Shown: piece after piece, positions 38,445-46,719 of the stretch
How the letters are laid out: every line of letters starts with the position of its first letter
Position numbering within the stretch: position 1 is the first letter of the stretch
Origin: Proteiniclasticum aestuarii
GTDB taxonomy: Bacteria; Bacillota; Clostridia; Clostridiales; Clostridiaceae
Length of the DNA: 64,000 nucleotides
Direction: 5' to 3'
Assembly (NCBI RefSeq): GCF_017368455.1
Contig: NZ_JAFNJU010000001.1
Location: 496,001 to 560,000 of the forward strand
Notes under the pieces: model-generated
What the model was told of the DNA's origin: nothing
The model's input: the letters and a program-made list of their open reading frames with translations, nothing else
Database searches by the model: none
Made by a program: the position numbers and the translations under genes

Positions 38445-40338
38445 ATCGGGTAGAGTTGGCGGTCCCTGACCGCTTCCCCCTCCCACAGCACCAGTACGTA
38501 CCGTTCGGTATACGGCGCTTTCAATAGTTTACAAACATAATTTTGTACGTTGACACTGCTTGCTGAACGACATATAACCTTTTAATTCCAATTCCTCATT
38601 CGTGAGAGTCTTGGCTAGAATAGGGCTATTGGAGATTCTCCAGTAGCCTTTTCTCGTATCGGCATATTCCCACGCTTTCGGTCTAGGGATTCCATACAAC
38701 ATGAGCTTTTTGAGTCTGGTTCTGACTCGTTTCCACTGTTTCCAGTACCACATTCTGATTCTCCGTCTCATCCATTGGTCGATCTTTTCCAATGCGGACT
38801 TCACGTCCGCGATTCGGTAGTAATTGACCCATCCTCTCAGCATAGCATTGAGCCTCTTTATTCTTGCTGTTTCTCCTACGCCGTCGCTTCTTCCGGTTCT
38901 TTCCTTTATCTTCACCTTCAGTTTCTGCAGGGATTTCGGATGTATCCTGACTCCCGCCTTTTTCTTCTTCTGGTAGAAGCTGAACCCGAGAAATTTCACT
39001 TTATTCATGTATACAGCCTGCGTCTTGTCTCTGTTCACTTTCAGATTCAGTTCTCTTTCGATGAAGTTCGAGACGCTTTCTTTGACTCTATTTGCTGCTT
39101 TTCTTGTCTTGACGAATATCACAAGGTCATCAGCATACCTCACAAACCGGAGTCCTCTCTGTCCGAGTTCGGAATCCAGCCTGTTCAGCATGATATTGCT
39201 CAGCAGTGGTGAAAGCGGGCCACCCTGGGGTACCCCCAGGTCCGTTTTCTCAAACTTCTGCTCCACCACCACACCTGCTTTCAGATATTTATGGATTAGA
39301 GATACTACTCTGCTGTCTTTCACTGTATCACTGATTATCTGTATCAGTCTGCTCTGGTTCACTGTGTCAAAGAACTTTTCCAGGTCCATATCCACCACCC
39401 ATTTGTAGCCGTCATCCAGATATTCCTTACAGCGTCTGATTGCTCCATGTGCACTTCTCCCAGGTCTGTATCCAAAGCTGTTTTCGGAGAATTGGGGTTC
39501 AAACAGTGGTGTCAGTTTGATGACCATCGCCTGCTGAACCATCCTGTCCACAACGGTTGGAATCCCAAGCTTGCGCTTGGAACCATCATCTTTGGGAATT
39601 TCCACCCTTCTTACGGGGTGTGGTTTGTACTTGCCATTCAGAAGAGCATTTCTGAGTTCTCCGCCATGCTCCAGCATGAAAGCGTCCATTTCGGATACAC
39701 GCATCCCGTCTATTCCATGACTCCCTCTGTTCTTCTTCACTCTCTTTCTGGCCTCGTTCAGATTCTCCACGGAGATGATATCTCCGAGTAGCCCTTGTAC
39801 AGTTATGCTGTTGGTGTCGATTCTCTCATTCATCTCCAGACTTCTATACACTTCTGCCTTACCTTCCTGTTCCACAGTATTCTCTTTCAGATAGTCTTCC
39901 ATATGAAGTTGTCTGTACTCTGCAAAGTCCTGAGTAAATTTCAAGTTCTTCACCTCCTATGATTCGGTCCTTTCCTGGCGTGCGCCAGGTACTACGACCT
40001 CTGCTGACTTCTCACGACGAACCTTTTTCAACCATGTCGAGAAATTCATCTCTTCCATGTCCGTGAGATCTCCCCGGGTAAGAGTGCACTCTTTCCTTCC
40101 ATATATCTGCCACATTTACACTGAATCTTTTCGGATAGCTATCGGGCTTTGATTTGTTTAGCAATCTCACCCAGATTCATATGCCTGATGTGATTTCTGT
40201 ACGTCAGACCGGAAGTTTGCCACCGGCTTCCTTCAGCTGCACCTCGCGGTGTAAAGCCTTGCCTTGAGCTATGTGCTTGGCGCTATCAGCCCGCACTCGG
40301 GACTTTCACTCGTTAGATTGCACCCATGCCGGGCACAC
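38445..40338 (-). mobile_element. Complete group IIC intron (ribozyme plus reverse transcriptase)
   Basis: On the minus strand the 5' end is GTGTGCCCGGCATGGGTG (from 40338) and the 3' end is CTACCCGAT (to 38445), both canonical group II boundaries. Domain V is at 38519-38487 (AGCGCCGTATACCGAA, GGTACG, CTGGTGCT) and domain VI follows. Domain I and ID blocks (GAAAGTCCCGAGTGC, GGCAAACTTCCGGTCTG, TTACCCGGGGAG) resemble the Oceanobacillus IIC intron. The total is 1894 bases. Insertion lies directly after the T-tract of the ispE terminator hairpin, the target preference of class C introns. All parts look intact, so it may be active. Confidence 0.93.
38529..39944 (-). CDS. ltrA: Group II intron reverse transcriptase / maturase
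   Basis: Intron-encoded protein of 471 residues that splices and moves its intron. The reverse transcriptase domain (about 60-330) has LGIPTVVDRMVQQA, FGYRPGRSAHGAI, VVDMDLEKFFDTVN, GVPQGGPLSPLLSN and the catalytic RYADDLVIFV (about 268). The X/maturase domain follows (LRGWVNYYR, about 365). There is no C-terminal HNH endonuclease, as usual for class C. The TTG at 39944 is chosen as start: AGGAGG lies 8 bases before it, while the upstream GTG overlaps that site. No frameshift or stop, all key residues intact. Confidence 0.95.
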   Translation of the reverse strand: MKFTQDFAEYRQLHMEDYLKENTVEQEGKAEVYRSLEMNERIDTNSITVQGLLGDIISVENLNEARKRVKKNRGSHGIDGMRVSEMDAFMLEHGGELRNALLNGKYKPHPVRRVEIPKDDGSKRKLGIPTVVDRMVQQAMVIKLTPLFEPQFSENSFGYRPGRSAHGAIRRCKEYLDDGYKWVVDMDLEKFFDTVNQSRLIQIISDTVKDSRVVSLIHKYLKAGVVVEQKFEKTDLGVPQGGPLSPLLSNIMLNRLDSELGQRGLRFVRYADDLVIFVKTRKAANRVKESVSNFIERELNLKVNRDKTQAVYMNKVKFLGFSFYQKKKKAGVRIHPKSLQKLKVKIKERTGRSDGVGETARIKRLNAMLRGWVNYYRIADVKSALEKIDQWMRRRIRMWYWKQWKRVRTRLKKLMLYGIPRPKAWEYADTRKGYWRISNSPILAKTLTNEELELKGYMSFSKQCQRTKLCL

Positions 40339-40339
40339 C

Positions 40340-40375
40340 TAAAATGAGGGAGCGGTGCAGATGCACCACTCCCTC
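40340..40375 (-). terminator. ispE terminator, insertion target of the intron
   Basis: On the minus strand GAGGGAGTGGTGCA-TC-TGCACCGCTCCCTC with one mismatch and tail ATTTTA; the intron begins 1-2 bases after the tail. Confidence 0.9.
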
Positions 40376-40398
40376 GCTTCATATTTCTGGATTCAGGA

Positions 40399-41241
40399 TT
40401 AAATCGTACTCGTGAGAATCACTTCATTGTTGTTTCTGTTCAATGCTCTGGCTGCATTTTCCGCAGCGCTGACATCTCGAAAGATCCCGTAGATCGTCGG
40501 ACCACTTCCACTCATCAGCGTCACAATAGATCCGCTGCGCGACAGCATCTTTTTGATGCTTTTCAGAATAGGGTATCTGGGCAGCACCACATTTTCCAGA
40601 AGATTTCTGGAATAGTAGTTCACACCATTTAAATCATCATCCTCCATCGCTTTTATGAGCTTTTCCGTCTCTACATGTCTGTTGATTTTATCCAGTTCAA
40701 ATAAACCATAAGCTTCCTTTGTCGAAACACCAAAAGATGGTTTCACAAGCAGGATTGTGTAGCCTCTGAACGGCTTCAGCTGCGTCACCACTTCTCCAAC
40801 GCCTTCACAAAGACAGGTTCCTCCTACGATGCAGTACGGAACGTCCGCTCCAAGTTTCAGGCCTTCTACCATAAGTTCTTCCGTGGACATTTTCAGATCA
40901 AAGAGTTCATTCATCCCTTTCAGAACCGCAGCAGCGTCAGCACTGCCTCCGGCGAGCCCTGCCGCCACCGGAATCCTCTTTGTGATATCGATGCGTACTC
41001 CCTTGCTGATGCCTTTTGTGTCCATCAGAAGCTTCGCGGCCTTATAGGCGATATTCCGCTCATCAACAGGTACATACGCCTTGTTGCATGTGAGCATGAT
41101 CCCTTCTTCCATTTCCTCCATGACGATATCATCATGAAGATCCACATTCTGCATGACCATCTCCAGGAGATGATATCCATCTTCCCTTTTCCCCACTATA
41201 TCCAGAGAAAGATTGATTTTGGCAAAAGCCTTAATTAACAC
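40399..41241 (-). CDS. ispE: 4-diphosphocytidyl-2-C-methyl-D-erythritol kinase
   Basis: GHMP kinase of the non-mevalonate isoprenoid pathway. The N terminus has KAFAKINLSLDIVGKREDGYH, the ATP loop is PVAAGLAGGSADAAA (about 88) and the third motif is LMSGSGPTIYG. The GTG at 41241 is preferred: GCAGGTGG precedes it and the protein then starts, like other IspE, two residues before KAFAKINL. The ATG at 41268 has no spaced ribosome site. This gives 280 residues. It follows veg as in Bacillus. Confidence 0.92.
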   Translation of the reverse strand: MLIKAFAKINLSLDIVGKREDGYHLLEMVMQNVDLHDDIVMEEMEEGIMLTCNKAYVPVDERNIAYKAAKLLMDTKGISKGVRIDITKRIPVAAGLAGGSADAAAVLKGMNELFDLKMSTEELMVEGLKLGADVPYCIVGGTCLCEGVGEVVTQLKPFRGYTILLVKPSFGVSTKEAYGLFELDKINRHVETEKLIKAMEDDDLNGVNYYSRNLLENVVLPRYPILKSIKKMLSRSGSIVTLMSGSGPTIYGIFRDVSAAENAARALNRNNNEVILTSTI

Positions 41242-41303
41242 TCGACCACCTGCTTTATCTTTATTCATCCTTCATTATGACAAATCTCACCTGATATTTC
41301 CAC

Positions 41304-41332
41304 AAAAAAATAAAGTACCGGAATACCGGTAC
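41304..41332 (-). terminator. veg terminator
   Basis: Perfect stem GTACCGG-TATT-CCGGTAC followed on the minus strand by TTTATTTTTTT. Confidence 0.88.
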
Positions 41333-41342
41333 CATGTACATA

Positions 41343-41579
41343 CTAATTCTTGTATGAAAGTGTCACTGTTTTGGTCAGTACATCAGAGTAGCTGAAACTG
41401 ACGCACCCTTTCGCTTCGTTATCAAGTCTTACTACGAAAATACTAGGGTATACATTTTCAATGGTTCCTGTACTCTCGTACATTTTCCTTCTACCCACAT
41501 TAGCTTTGAGTTTCACATCTCTGCCTACGTTTCTTTCGATTTCGTTCTTAATATCTGTAATATTGTTGTAATATTCCAT
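41343..41579 (-). CDS. veg: Veg family protein
   Basis: A 78-residue protein of the Veg family, a small SH3-like fold protein that stimulates biofilm genes in Bacillus subtilis; biochemical role unclear. Characteristic pieces are ITDIKNEIERNVG and ESTGTIENVYPSIFVV. ATG 41579 is used because GAAGGTG spaces correctly; the TTG six codons upstream lies before that site. Two tandem sigma-A promoters precede it, one a perfect consensus. Confidence 0.92.
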   Translation of the reverse strand: MEYYNNITDIKNEIERNVGRDVKLKANVGRRKMYESTGTIENVYPSIFVVRLDNEAKGCVSFSYSDVLTKTVTLSYKN

Positions 41580-41602
41580 CAAAACACCTTCTTCCAAATA
41601 CC

Positions 41603-41631
41603 ATTATACAGGGTTTCGGCCTTGATGTCAA
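41603..41631 (-). promoter_or_regulatory. veg promoter P2, perfect sigma-A consensus
   Basis: TTGACA (41631-41626), exactly 17 bases, TATAAT (41608-41603): no mismatch to consensus. The ATG is 24 bases beyond the -10. Confidence 0.88.
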
Positions 41632-41645
41632 ATTGTTAACTTTTA

Positions 41646-41674
41646 ATATTATCACCAGCACAAGCCGTTGTCAA
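41646..41674 (-). promoter_or_regulatory. veg promoter P1
   Basis: TTGACA (41674-41669), 17 bases, TAATAT (41651-41646), 43 bases upstream of P2. Confidence 0.7.
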
Positions 41675-41716
41675 TAGTTAACAAAAAATTAATTTTATAT
41701 TTCTGATGAAAGAAAA

Positions 41717-41761
41717 AAAGCATGAAATTCCTCTTCACTGAAAGTGGAATTTTCATGCTTT
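41717..41761 (-). terminator. Terminator of the eetA-eetB-like pair
   Basis: Arms AAAGCATGAAAATTCC and GGAATTTCATGCTTT with a bulged A, then TTTTTTTC on the minus strand, 15 bases past the eetB-like stop. Confidence 0.85.
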
Positions 41762-41775
41762 CTCAATAGGGTTCA

Positions 41776-42330
41776 TCATTGTTTTCGGATGAAAATCTCT
41801 TCTTCCTTCAATCTACTGATCTTATTCACCGCTTTAATCCTGCTCATATGTCCAATGATGTAATTGGCAGTGATGCCGATGAATATTCCTGTACCGATTC
41901 CGATAAAGGTAAGGACAGGCAGATACATCATGACGGTCCAGTTTCTTACGATATAGGACGCCACCAGCAGCTGACCGATGTTATGACTCACCGCTCCCGC
42001 TCCGCTGACTCCGATGATACTCACTTTATCCTTCAGAAGATTCTTGATCATAGCCATGGACAGAAGACTCAGAAGCCCTCCACTTAAACTGAAGAGAAAA
42101 GACGACAGGGTTCCACCGAACATGGTGGCAAGCGCCACTCTCATGACCACCACAACCACCGTGGACCGAAAGCCCAGTATATAGAGTGAAATGATGGTGA
42201 AGATGTTCGCCAGTCCAAGCTTAGCACCCGGAATCCCTATAGGCACGGGAATCATTCCTTCGATCACATGAAGAACCAATGCCTGCGCCACTATAAGAGA
42301 GATGAAGATCATTTTTGTTGTCTTATTCAT
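41776..42330 (-). CDS. Gx transporter family membrane protein (EetB / Hpre_diP_synt_I type)
   Basis: A 184-residue integral membrane protein with five to six hydrophobic segments, in the family annotated as Gx transporter or heptaprenyl diphosphate synthase component I. IPGAKLGLANI and GAGAVSHNIGQLL are its typical stretches. In Listeria the homologue EetB works with EetA in flavin-based extracellular electron transfer. The start at 42330 overlaps the upstream NusG_II gene by 8 bases, so the pair is coupled; a longer in-frame start lies well inside that gene. Transport function itself is unproven. Confidence 0.8.
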   Translation of the reverse strand: MNKTTKMIFISLIVAQALVLHVIEGMIPVPIGIPGAKLGLANIFTIISLYILGFRSTVVVVVMRVALATMFGGTLSSFLFSLSGGLLSLLSMAMIKNLLKDKVSIIGVSGAGAVSHNIGQLLVASYIVRNWTVMMYLPVLTFIGIGTGIFIGITANYIIGHMSRIKAVNKISRLKEEEIFIRKQ

Positions 42331-42736
42331 GGTGGTCACTTGCCCATCCTGTGATAATGTCTTCATCATCTGCATCCGGTTTCTCTCCTTTGACTTCAAT
42401 CACAATCCTGTTTGGAAGGCAGACGATGGTTTCACCGGCTCTTGAGATGTACTCAGGTGAGTAACATACCTTATCCGGGCAGTCCGCTTCGTACATGCCC
42501 ACCTTCTCCTCTATGATTTCCACAATATTCACACCTAAATCAGTTTCAATTCTGATTTCTTCTCTTCCTGTATGTCCAGTCAGCTGTCTGGTCTCATACA
42601 GCTCTCCCTGTACTTTGATTTCAACATAATATCCACCCGAGTTCGCTCGAGCCTGTAATGTGAAGATCAAGGCAGGTATAAAAGAAGCGATGACAAAGAG
42701 ACTGATGATGATAACGTCCCATTTTTTCACTTTCAT
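42323..42736 (-). CDS. NusG domain II-containing membrane-anchored protein (EetA-like)
   Basis: 137 residues with one N-terminal transmembrane anchor (about 8-27) and an extracytoplasmic beta domain of the NusG_II family. It has two conserved cysteines in ADCPDKVC and a third in ETIVCLPNRIVIEV. It is not the transcription factor NusG. The order NusG_II - Gx transporter next to an FMN-binding lipoprotein matches EetA-EetB-PplA of Listeria electron transfer. GGGAG spaces well from the ATG. Confidence 0.82.
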   Translation of the reverse strand: MKVKKWDVIIISLFVIASFIPALIFTLQARANSGGYYVEIKVQGELYETRQLTGHTGREEIRIETDLGVNIVEIIEEKVGMYEADCPDKVCYSPEYISRAGETIVCLPNRIVIEVKGEKPDADDEDIITGWASDHHE

Positions 42737-42867
42737 TTGCCCTACTCCCTTTTCTGATAAATAAACACTGTTCCCAAAAAATAATTATAACAGATTAACC
42801 TTAAGAATTGAATGCTTTCACCAGAAGTTTGATAAATTCATAACTAATTTACTGCACCAATATTAAA

Positions 42868-42896
42868 TTGCACAAAATCGAAAAATGCGATATGAT
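42868..42896 (+). promoter_or_regulatory. Promoter of the FMN-binding lipoprotein gene
   Basis: TTGCAC, a 17-base spacer, TATGAT; 36 bases before the TTG start. Confidence 0.65.
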
Positions 42897-42932
42897 GAGT
42901 CCAGTAAAGAATTCAACTAGGAGGTATCTGAT

Positions 42933-43394
42933 TTGCGAAAACCAGTTCAACTGATCATCGCCGTCATGATGATGCTCACCATTGTTACAGGCTGCAGAAA
43001 TACTGCAGAAAAACCCCTGCAGGATGGAACCTATACCGTCACATTTGATGAGCCTGATTCCACCAGCTGGAAAGCGTTCATGACACTGGAGATCCTTGAT
43101 GGAAAAATCGTAGCCGTCCATTATGATTATGAAGGAACCGGTGAAAACCAGGGGAAACTGAAGTCAGAAGACGTTGCATATAACGAAGCCATGTTTGCCA
43201 CAAAAGGCACCAACCCTGTCATTTATCTGGAGGAGCTTAGAAAAGCACTGCTTTTCCATCAGGATCCGGACAAGGTGGATACAGTCTCAGGCGCCACCAC
43301 CTCTTCGAGAGATTTCAGAACCTTTTCCTCTGCAGCGCTTGAAGCCGCAAGAGATGGTAATGAAGAGCCCATCATCATAACTCAGCCTGAATAG
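42933..43394 (+). CDS. FMN-binding domain lipoprotein (PplA-like)
   Basis: 153 residues beginning with a signal peptide and lipobox TIVTGC, so the mature protein is lipid-anchored at the cysteine (residue 21). The FMN-binding domain ends with DTVSGATTSS, the motif in which ApbE-type transferases attach FMN to threonine. It has one such domain. Start is TTG with AGGAGG 8 bases upstream. It is divergent from the eetA/eetB-like pair. No ApbE, NDH-2 or quinone genes are in this window, so electron transfer partners would be elsewhere. Confidence 0.85.
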   Translation: MRKPVQLIIAVMMMLTIVTGCRNTAEKPLQDGTYTVTFDEPDSTSWKAFMTLEILDGKIVAVHYDYEGTGENQGKLKSEDVAYNEAMFATKGTNPVIYLEELRKALLFHQDPDKVDTVSGATTSSRDFRTFSSAALEAARDGNEEPIIITQPE

Positions 43395-43431
43395 AAAAGT
43401 ATGCATAGGATGAGCACCTGTGCATACTTTT
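43395..43431. terminator. Terminator between lipoprotein gene and PBP gene
   Basis: Arms AAAAGTATGCATAGG and CCTGTGCATACTTTT with one mismatch, beginning at the stop codon; convergent genes share it. Confidence 0.85.
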
Positions 43432-43435
43432 CATT

Positions 43436-46366
43436 TTATGGCGTATTTTCTTCCTCGGATTCCTGCTCCATGCTCTCTTCTTCATTCAAAGGAGTCTCTT
43501 CACCCGGTTCCACGTAATTCGTGGTCGGCTCCGGTGAATCATAGTCAAACTGCCGCTGATAGTCAGGAAACTCCGCTTCAAGCTGGTCTTCAAAATATTC
43601 TTCCATAACCGCAAGAGAAATGGGAGCCACAAAAGATCCTCTGGTCACGTCATAGACAATGGCCGCAACAACAATTTCAGGATTCTCAATAGGTGCGACT
43701 GCAGTATAGACACCGAAGGCAGCACGACCGAATTCTTCCTGATTGGTCTTCCAGGTTGCCGTACCCGTCTTTCCTCCGCTTTCAATAGGAAAATCCTTGA
43801 AGACGCTGTAAGCACCTCCACCAGGTTTGGTGGAATCATGCAGTCCTTCCAGCAGCGCATCAACCGTGGCTTTCGTGATTCCGGTCTCTTCCAGTATCAC
43901 GGGTTCGTTCTCCTGAATGACGTTTCCTTCTGCATCAAGAATTCTGCTCACAAGATTGGTTTTATATCTTGTTCCACCATTGGCGATGGCTGCCAGGGCG
44001 TTGGTCACCTGCAGCAGGGTCACCTGGTTGTCCCCCTGACCCAGAGAGGAGTTCAGCACGTTTCTTGGACTGATGATTTCCGTGGACTTGTCAAAGACAA
44101 TCAGGTTCGCCAGTTCTTCTGCATACCGCTTCGCTGTCTCCAGTCCAGCCGCCTCTTCTTCGGGCAGCAGCAGGATGTATTCCTGAATCACTGTGGTCAA
44201 GGATTCAATGACTTCATCGAAATCCTTTCTGATATAATTGTTGGCTTCCTCCAGACTGATGTCCAGACTTTCCCGGATTTTCACCTTGATGTTCTCTTTC
44301 GCTTTCTCGATGGTTTCTATTTCCGAATTGTCAATGCCGATATCCAACGGCGTGAATGTCGGACCGTAATCGCTTGTTCTAGATCGGCCCGCTCTGAGAA
44401 ACTCCACCACATCGAACATGAAGAGCTTCTTGGTGAGCTCCACTTTGCCGTAATGATTATATACATTCCCGTAGATACTTTCTCTGATTTCGATGCCTGT
44501 GGTGCTGTGTAGCGGCTCCTCCGGATCATGTCCCAGTCCGAGTTTCCATGCCCATTCCGCCAGGGCATTGAGCCCTTTTGCCTGATAGAGTCGATAACCC
44601 ACATCAGAGAAATACACATTGGAGGATTTGGCTATGGCTTTGGCCAGATCCGTATTCCCGTAAGAGCCTCCTCCCTCGTTGGTGATCGGTGTTCCCGTCT
44701 TGTCATTGGAGAAGGAACCTGTATCTCTGATGATGGTATTTGCGGTGATGACCCCTTCCTCGAGGGCTGCAAGACCTGTGACAATCTTGAAGGTAGATCC
44801 GGATGGGACCAGACCCTGGGTAGCGTAATTGAAGAGTGGCTTTGCATAGAGATCGTTGTTGTCTTCAAGGTTTCCCTCATCGCCGGTTCTGAACAGATCA
44901 TCCACTGTGGCAGGTCTTGTGACGTTGGACCCTTCTTCCACGGGAACTCTGATATTCTTCTCTTGGATGAGTTCTTCCGCAAAGGTCTTATAATCCGGCG
45001 TGAAAATCTCCTTGTAGATTTCAGTGGTAAGCCTTCCAGGCACAGCGAAGATATTCGGATCATAACTGGGATAACTGGCCATGGCCAGAACATTCCCCGT
45101 ATTGATATCCATTGCTATGACCGCACCTCTTGTGGCATTGGAGGAATCCTGAAAGTATCCGGCGATGGCATGCTTGGTATCTTCTTCCGAGTATCGGATG
45201 ATGATGTCTTTCAGCGCCTGCTCCGCCGTATGCTGCAGATCAAGATCCAGCGTCAGCTGTACCGTGCTGCCGGGATAGGTCTCCAGTTCAAAGAGTTCGC
45301 TCACGGTTCTCCCGTTCTTGTCGACTTCTACGGTGCTTACACCCTTGCTGCCCTTCAGTCTGTTCTCATAAGCAGATTCAATTCCTTGTATTCCGATATA
45401 GTCTTTGGAAATATCATATCCTCTTTCCAAATAATAATCTTTTTTTTTCGCAGGGACCGGATTCAGATAGCCCAGGACATGGGCGGCCATGGGTCCGTAG
45501 GGATAGAATCGGATGGGATTGGTTTCCACGTCAATGCCAGGAAGGAAACTGAGCTGCTGCATGAAAGTGAATGCACTTGCCTCACTCATATTGCTGACCA
45601 GCGTCACAGCCTTGGATCCTGAATAGCTCTCCATTCGGATGCTGTCTCTGATAAGAAGATAGGACCTGATGGTGTCCCAGTCAAAGACTTTCAGAAGCTC
45701 CTCATGAATCTCCCTGCCGTCTTTGAGTGCATAAGCTTTCTTCTCCTCAGGTGTCGGTTCTAGGGGTTCATATAGATTGTAGAAGCTGATCAGGTAGTAA
45801 TAGGTCTCTTCCGGTGTAAAATCCAGGATCAGCTCATCCAGTTCATTGGTTTCACTCTCGTTGAGATCAGCGATCTTGCTTTTTCCCGTTTTCTCTCTCA
45901 TGATCGTGTTGAAGAGATAGTCATTGATTCCCCTATCCTTCTTCCATCTGAGTTCTGCACTCCTTATGAAATCAGGATCATCGGAATTGAACTCGAATCG
46001 GAAAGGATCCGTCTTGAGACTGAATGTATCATTAATCTCCTCGCCGGATTTTTCCAGAAGCGCTTCCACCTTATCGATGGTGGTGTAGATCTCCTTTCTG
46101 GATTCCGTTGTATCCACATAAATCAGATTATAGCTCTGGAGCGAAGTTGCCAGGATATTTCCCTTGGCATCCATGATTTCCCCTCGCGGTGCGGCATTAT
46201 CTATATTTTTTATGAATTCCACATTTGCACGTGCGAAGTACTCATCCCCGTGGATCACCTGCAGATTGAACATCTGATTGATCAGAAGAGAAAATACCAC
46301 AACCATGATGAGGAGTAGTCCTGTATATCGATTGAATTTCTTCTTCTTCTTATTTCCCAAATTCAT
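43436..46366 (-). CDS. Class B penicillin-binding protein (PBP2 / transpeptidase)
   Basis: Peptidoglycan D,D-transpeptidase for cell elongation or division. At 976 residues it is longer than usual (about 600-750). One transmembrane anchor (about 12-34), a dimerisation domain with PRGEIMDAKGNILA (about 60), a transpeptidase domain with SxxK (PSGSTFK, about 522), SxN (KSSN, about 580) and KTG (GGKTGTA, about 863). The extra length lies in two insertions, one around 80-240 and one around 620-760, and in an acidic tail ending in Glu-rich repeats. Extended PBP2 forms are common in clostridia. A perfect dyad overlaps its promoter. Confidence 0.93.
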   Translation of the reverse strand: MNLGNKKKKKFNRYTGLLLIMVVVFSLLINQMFNLQVIHGDEYFARANVEFIKNIDNAAPRGEIMDAKGNILATSLQSYNLIYVDTTESRKEIYTTIDKVEALLEKSGEEINDTFSLKTDPFRFEFNSDDPDFIRSAELRWKKDRGINDYLFNTIMREKTGKSKIADLNESETNELDELILDFTPEETYYYLISFYNLYEPLEPTPEEKKAYALKDGREIHEELLKVFDWDTIRSYLLIRDSIRMESYSGSKAVTLVSNMSEASAFTFMQQLSFLPGIDVETNPIRFYPYGPMAAHVLGYLNPVPAKKKDYYLERGYDISKDYIGIQGIESAYENRLKGSKGVSTVEVDKNGRTVSELFELETYPGSTVQLTLDLDLQHTAEQALKDIIIRYSEEDTKHAIAGYFQDSSNATRGAVIAMDINTGNVLAMASYPSYDPNIFAVPGRLTTEIYKEIFTPDYKTFAEELIQEKNIRVPVEEGSNVTRPATVDDLFRTGDEGNLEDNNDLYAKPLFNYATQGLVPSGSTFKIVTGLAALEEGVITANTIIRDTGSFSNDKTGTPITNEGGGSYGNTDLAKAIAKSSNVYFSDVGYRLYQAKGLNALAEWAWKLGLGHDPEEPLHSTTGIEIRESIYGNVYNHYGKVELTKKLFMFDVVEFLRAGRSRTSDYGPTFTPLDIGIDNSEIETIEKAKENIKVKIRESLDISLEEANNYIRKDFDEVIESLTTVIQEYILLLPEEEAAGLETAKRYAEELANLIVFDKSTEIISPRNVLNSSLGQGDNQVTLLQVTNALAAIANGGTRYKTNLVSRILDAEGNVIQENEPVILEETGITKATVDALLEGLHDSTKPGGGAYSVFKDFPIESGGKTGTATWKTNQEEFGRAAFGVYTAVAPIENPEIVVAAIVYDVTRGSFVAPISLAVMEEYFEDQLEAEFPDYQRQFDYDSPEPTTNYVEPGEETPLNEEESMEQESEEENTP

Positions 46367-46394
46367 TTCATCACCCTTAATTTTATTCTTTTCT

Positions 46395-46423
46395 ATTATA
46401 CAGCATATTCCATGATGGAATAG
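46395..46423 (-). promoter_or_regulatory. PBP promoter overlapped by a perfect palindrome
   Basis: The -10 TATAAT is at 46400-46395 on the minus strand. A perfect 17-base dyad TATTCCAT-G-ATGGAATA (46406-46422) fills the space where the spacer and -35 lie; the -35 itself (CTATTC) is poor, as expected for an activator-dependent or repressed promoter. The binding protein is unknown. Confidence 0.55.
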
Positions 46424-46719
46424 GACGAAAATGGTCTAATTTTTCACCTTTTCACCATACAGGATAGTTCTTAAGAAGACTTTAATCTCTTCTGACATTC
46501 TTTGAAATCCTGTGCAGTTTTTCCTATTGACGCACAAGATATAGTATAATGATTTCATAATCTGGTTTACTGATGGAAATGCCTTAGCTTCACCAAGTTT
46601 TAAGGTTTTTCCTTTACGAATTTAAGATGTGGTCGCTATGATAGGAAGAAGATCACATAGTATACGGATAAGCATCATATACAGATGAACCAGGACAATT
46701 AATATTTTGGAGGAAAAGA
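46424..46719 (+). promoter_or_regulatory. Upstream region of the two-component system
   Basis: About 300 bases without a gene. TATAAT at 46545-46550 is a probable -10 without a well-spaced -35. The transcript leader of about 165 bases includes a weak hairpin CCTTAGCTT / AAGTTTTAAGG (46582-46605) with a T run, perhaps an attenuator. No known riboswitch was recognised. Confidence 0.35.

Noticed and set aside
38529..39944. Retron or diversity-generating reverse transcriptase
   Set aside because: Flanking group II ribozyme ends, domain V and the maturase domain fix it as an intron protein; there is no template/variable repeat pair or msr/msd.
42323..42736. Transcription factor NusG
   Set aside because: Only the NusG_II-type domain is present behind a membrane anchor; the NGN and KOW arrangement of NusG is absent.
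44528..45622. 364-codon open frame on the plus strand
   Set aside because: Antisense shadow of the penicillin-binding protein gene; no start signal or domain.
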